Assembly: GCA_026785985.1 (NCBI GenBank)
Contig: JAJAYX010000778.1
Location: forward strand, 1 to 6,431
From: Rudanella sp.
Lineage (GTDB): Bacteria; Bacteroidota; Bacteroidia; Cytophagales; Spirosomataceae
Length of the DNA: 6,431 nucleotides
Reading direction: 5' to 3'
Each line of letters begins with the position of its first letter. The stretch's first letter is position 1. Positions 4,832 through 6,431 of the stretch are shown here, piece by piece. A program made the translations under genes and the position numbers. Under the pieces are notes generated by a model. The model searched no databases. It had not been told where the DNA came from and was given only the letters and a program-made list of their open reading frames with translations.

Positions 4832-6431
4832 ATGCAGTCTATCCGAAATATAGCCATTATTGCCCACGTTGATCACGGCAAAACGACCCTGGTTGACAAA
4901 ATCATCCACGCATCGAAAATCTTTCGGGATAATCAGGAGTTTGGCGAACTGATTCTCGACAACAACGATCTCGAACGCGAACGGGGCATCACGATTACTT
5001 CGAAGAACGTTTCCGTCCGTTATAAAGACGTGAAAATCAACATTATCGACACCCCCGGTCACAGCGACTTTGGCGGTGAGGTAGAGCGCGTACTCAAAAT
5101 GGCCGACGGTGTTTGCCTGTTGGTCGATGCCTTTGAAGGTGCCATGCCACAAACACGCTTCGTGTTGGGTAAAGCCCTTTCGCTGGGTCTGAAACCGATT
5201 GTGATCGTGAACAAGGTGGACAAAGAAAATTGCCGCCCCGACGAAGTTCACGAGCAAGTGTTCGACCTCATGTTTAACCTCGGTGCCACCGAAGACCAAC
5301 TTGACTTTCCGACTGTTTACGGCTCGTCGAAACAGGGTTGGATGGGGCCGGACTGGAAAACACCAACCGACAACATCACGTATCTGCTCGATACCATCGT
5401 GGAAACCATTCAACCGGCTCCCACTGTCGAAGGGACTCCACAGATGCAGATCACGTCACTTGATTACTCGGCCTTCGTAGGTCGGATTGCCATCGGCCGG
5501 GTGTCACGCGGAACGTTGAAAGAAGGCGCACAGATGGCTTTAGTGAAAGCCGATGGAACTCCCAGGCGGGTGAAAATTAAAGAACTACAGTTGTTTGAAG
5601 GGCTTGGCAAGGTGAAAGTAGCCGAAGTTCAGTGTGGCGATATTTGCGCCATTACGGGTCTCGAAGATTTCGAAATTGGCGATACCGTTGCCGATCTCGA
5701 AAATCCCGAAGCCCTGCCCCGGATTTCGGTGGACGAGCCAACCATGAACATGCTGTTCACGATCAATAACTCGCCGTTTTTTGGTAAGGAAGGTAAGTTC
5801 GTGACCTCGCGCCACCTGCGGGATCGGCTTATGAAAGAAACCGAGAAAAACCTCGCCCTGCGCGTGGAAACCACCGACCGCGAAGACCAGTTTCTGGTGT
5901 TTGGACGCGGTATTCTTCACTTGTCGGTTCTGATCGAGACGATGCGCCGGGAGGGCTACGAACTCCAGGTTGGTCAGCCCCAGGTGTTATACAAAGAAGA
6001 CGAACAGGGTCGGAAACTCGAACCCATCGAAACACTCGTTGTCGACGTACCAGAAACAACAGCCGGTAAGGTGATCGAATTGGCTACGCAACGAAAAGGC
6101 GAACTGCTGGTTATGGAGCCCAAAGGCGATTTGCAGCATTTGGAGTTCGAAATCCCGTCGCGGGGCCTTATCGGTCTGCGTTCCAATGTGCTGACTGCCA
6201 CTTTCGGCGAGGCCGTTATGAACCACCGTTTCAAGAGTTTTGAACCCTACAAAGGCACCATTCCAGAGCGGATCAACGGCTCACTGATCTCAATGACAAG
6301 CGGCATGGCTACGGCCTACTCAATTGATAAGTTGCAGGATCGGGGCGTGTTCTTCGTTGATCCAGGCGAGGAAATATACACGGGTCAGGTTATTGGCGAA
6401 CACAACCGCCAAAACGACATTGTAGTAAACC
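4832..6431 (+). CDS. typA: Translational GTPase TypA/BipA (3' end missing)
   Basis: An open frame of 533 complete codons from ATG at 4832 to the right edge; the family is usually about 600-615 residues, so some 70-80 C-terminal residues are cut off. TypA is a ribosome-binding GTPase related to EF-G and LepA that supports ribosome assembly and translation under stress and cold. The G domain (about 1-195) shows G1 AHVDHGKT (11-18), the G2 segment RERGIT (49-54), G3 DTPGH (73-77) with catalytic His77, G4 NKVD (127-130) and a G5 SSK (165-167), all intact. Domain II runs about 200-290, domain III about 300-385 with GRGILHLS at 358-365, and the EF-G-V-like domain after it. SRGLIGLR at 443-450 is a TypA hallmark that separates it from EF-G and LepA. 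The start follows a -7 promoter element by 19 bases, and M1 lies six residues before the first beta strand, as in relatives. It is monocistronic as far as can be seen and divergent from the S9 peptidase gene. Confidence 0.97.
   Translation, partial: MQSIRNIAIIAHVDHGKTTLVDKIIHASKIFRDNQEFGELILDNNDLERERGITITSKNVSVRYKDVKINIIDTPGHSDFGGEVERVLKMADGVCLLVDAFEGAMPQTRFVLGKALSLGLKPIVIVNKVDKENCRPDEVHEQVFDLMFNLGATEDQLDFPTVYGSSKQGWMGPDWKTPTDNITYLLDTIVETIQPAPTVEGTPQMQITSLDYSAFVGRIAIGRVSRGTLKEGAQMALVKADGTPRRVKIKELQLFEGLGKVKVAEVQCGDICAITGLEDFEIGDTVADLENPEALPRISVDEPTMNMLFTINNSPFFGKEGKFVTSRHLRDRLMKETEKNLALRVETTDREDQFLVFGRGILHLSVLIETMRREGYELQVGQPQVLYKEDEQGRKLEPIETLVVDVPETTAGKVIELATQRKGELLVMEPKGDLQHLEFEIPSRGLIGLRSNVLTATFGEAVMNHRFKSFEPYKGTIPERINGSLISMTSGMATAYSIDKLQDRGVFFVDPGEEIYTGQVIGEHNRQNDIVVN

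Noticed and set aside
4763..5413. A 216-codon minus-strand frame opposite the start of typA
   Set aside because: It is the complement of the typA G domain, whose GTPase motifs are all intact; the translated shadow has no domain.
5585..6234. Several 76-111-codon minus-strand frames inside typA
   Set aside because: They overlap each other and the conserved typA reading frame; none has a promoter, a motif or a plausible product.
1..6431. CRISPR arrays, insertion sequences, tRNA or rRNA genes
   Set aside because: No regularly spaced direct repeats, transposase frames, terminal inverted repeats with target duplications, or tRNA/rRNA signatures were seen on either strand.

Overview
The window looks like chromosomal DNA from a Bacteroidota bacterium, most likely a Cytophagales member of the Spirosoma type. 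This rests on two things. The typA gene has a near-canonical Bacteroidota -7 promoter element (TAnnTTTG, here TACCTTTG) with no clear Shine-Dalgarno sequence, and the proteins resemble family members from that group as I remember them. The genus is inferred from recall and was not checked by any search.

Layout, left to right. (1) Positions 1-276, minus strand: the N-terminal 92 residues of a protein that continues past the left edge. It looks like the start of a phospholipase D (PLD)-fold nuclease or PLD-helicase protein, a class common in restriction and anti-phage loci. (2) Positions 385-421: a strong intrinsic terminator with A- and T-tracts on its two sides. (3) Positions 444-2180, minus: a membrane-anchored S41 carboxy-terminal processing peptidase with a PDZ domain and an intact Ser/Lys dyad. 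(4) Positions 2261-4183, minus: an exported S9 prolyl-oligopeptidase-family peptidase with an intact Ser-Asp-His triad. It lies 80 bases upstream of the S41 gene on the same strand. The two are probably cotranscribed and share the terminator at 385-421, which gives a two-gene cell-envelope proteolysis unit. (5) Positions 4184-4831: a 648-base AT-rich divergent intergenic region. (6) Positions 4832-6431, plus: typA/bipA, a ribosome-associated translational GTPase, cut off by the right edge at residue 533 of about 605.

The least ordinary part is the intergenic region at 4184-4831. It holds a full-consensus Bacteroidota promoter (TTTG, 18 bases, TAAATTTG) firing rightward. Downstream comes about 140 bases that can fold into several short helices and end in a stem followed by six T. 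After that come a two-part hairpin at 4457-4492, a perfect 13-bp stem-loop at 4562-4593 and a 7-bp hairpin at 4630-4648. I read this as a candidate small structured RNA, or a near-leaderless 37-residue peptide gene, that is not part of either flanking gene. I do not recognise a known RNA family in it. Apart from this and the edge of a possible defence gene on the left, the window is ordinary housekeeping and envelope sequence.
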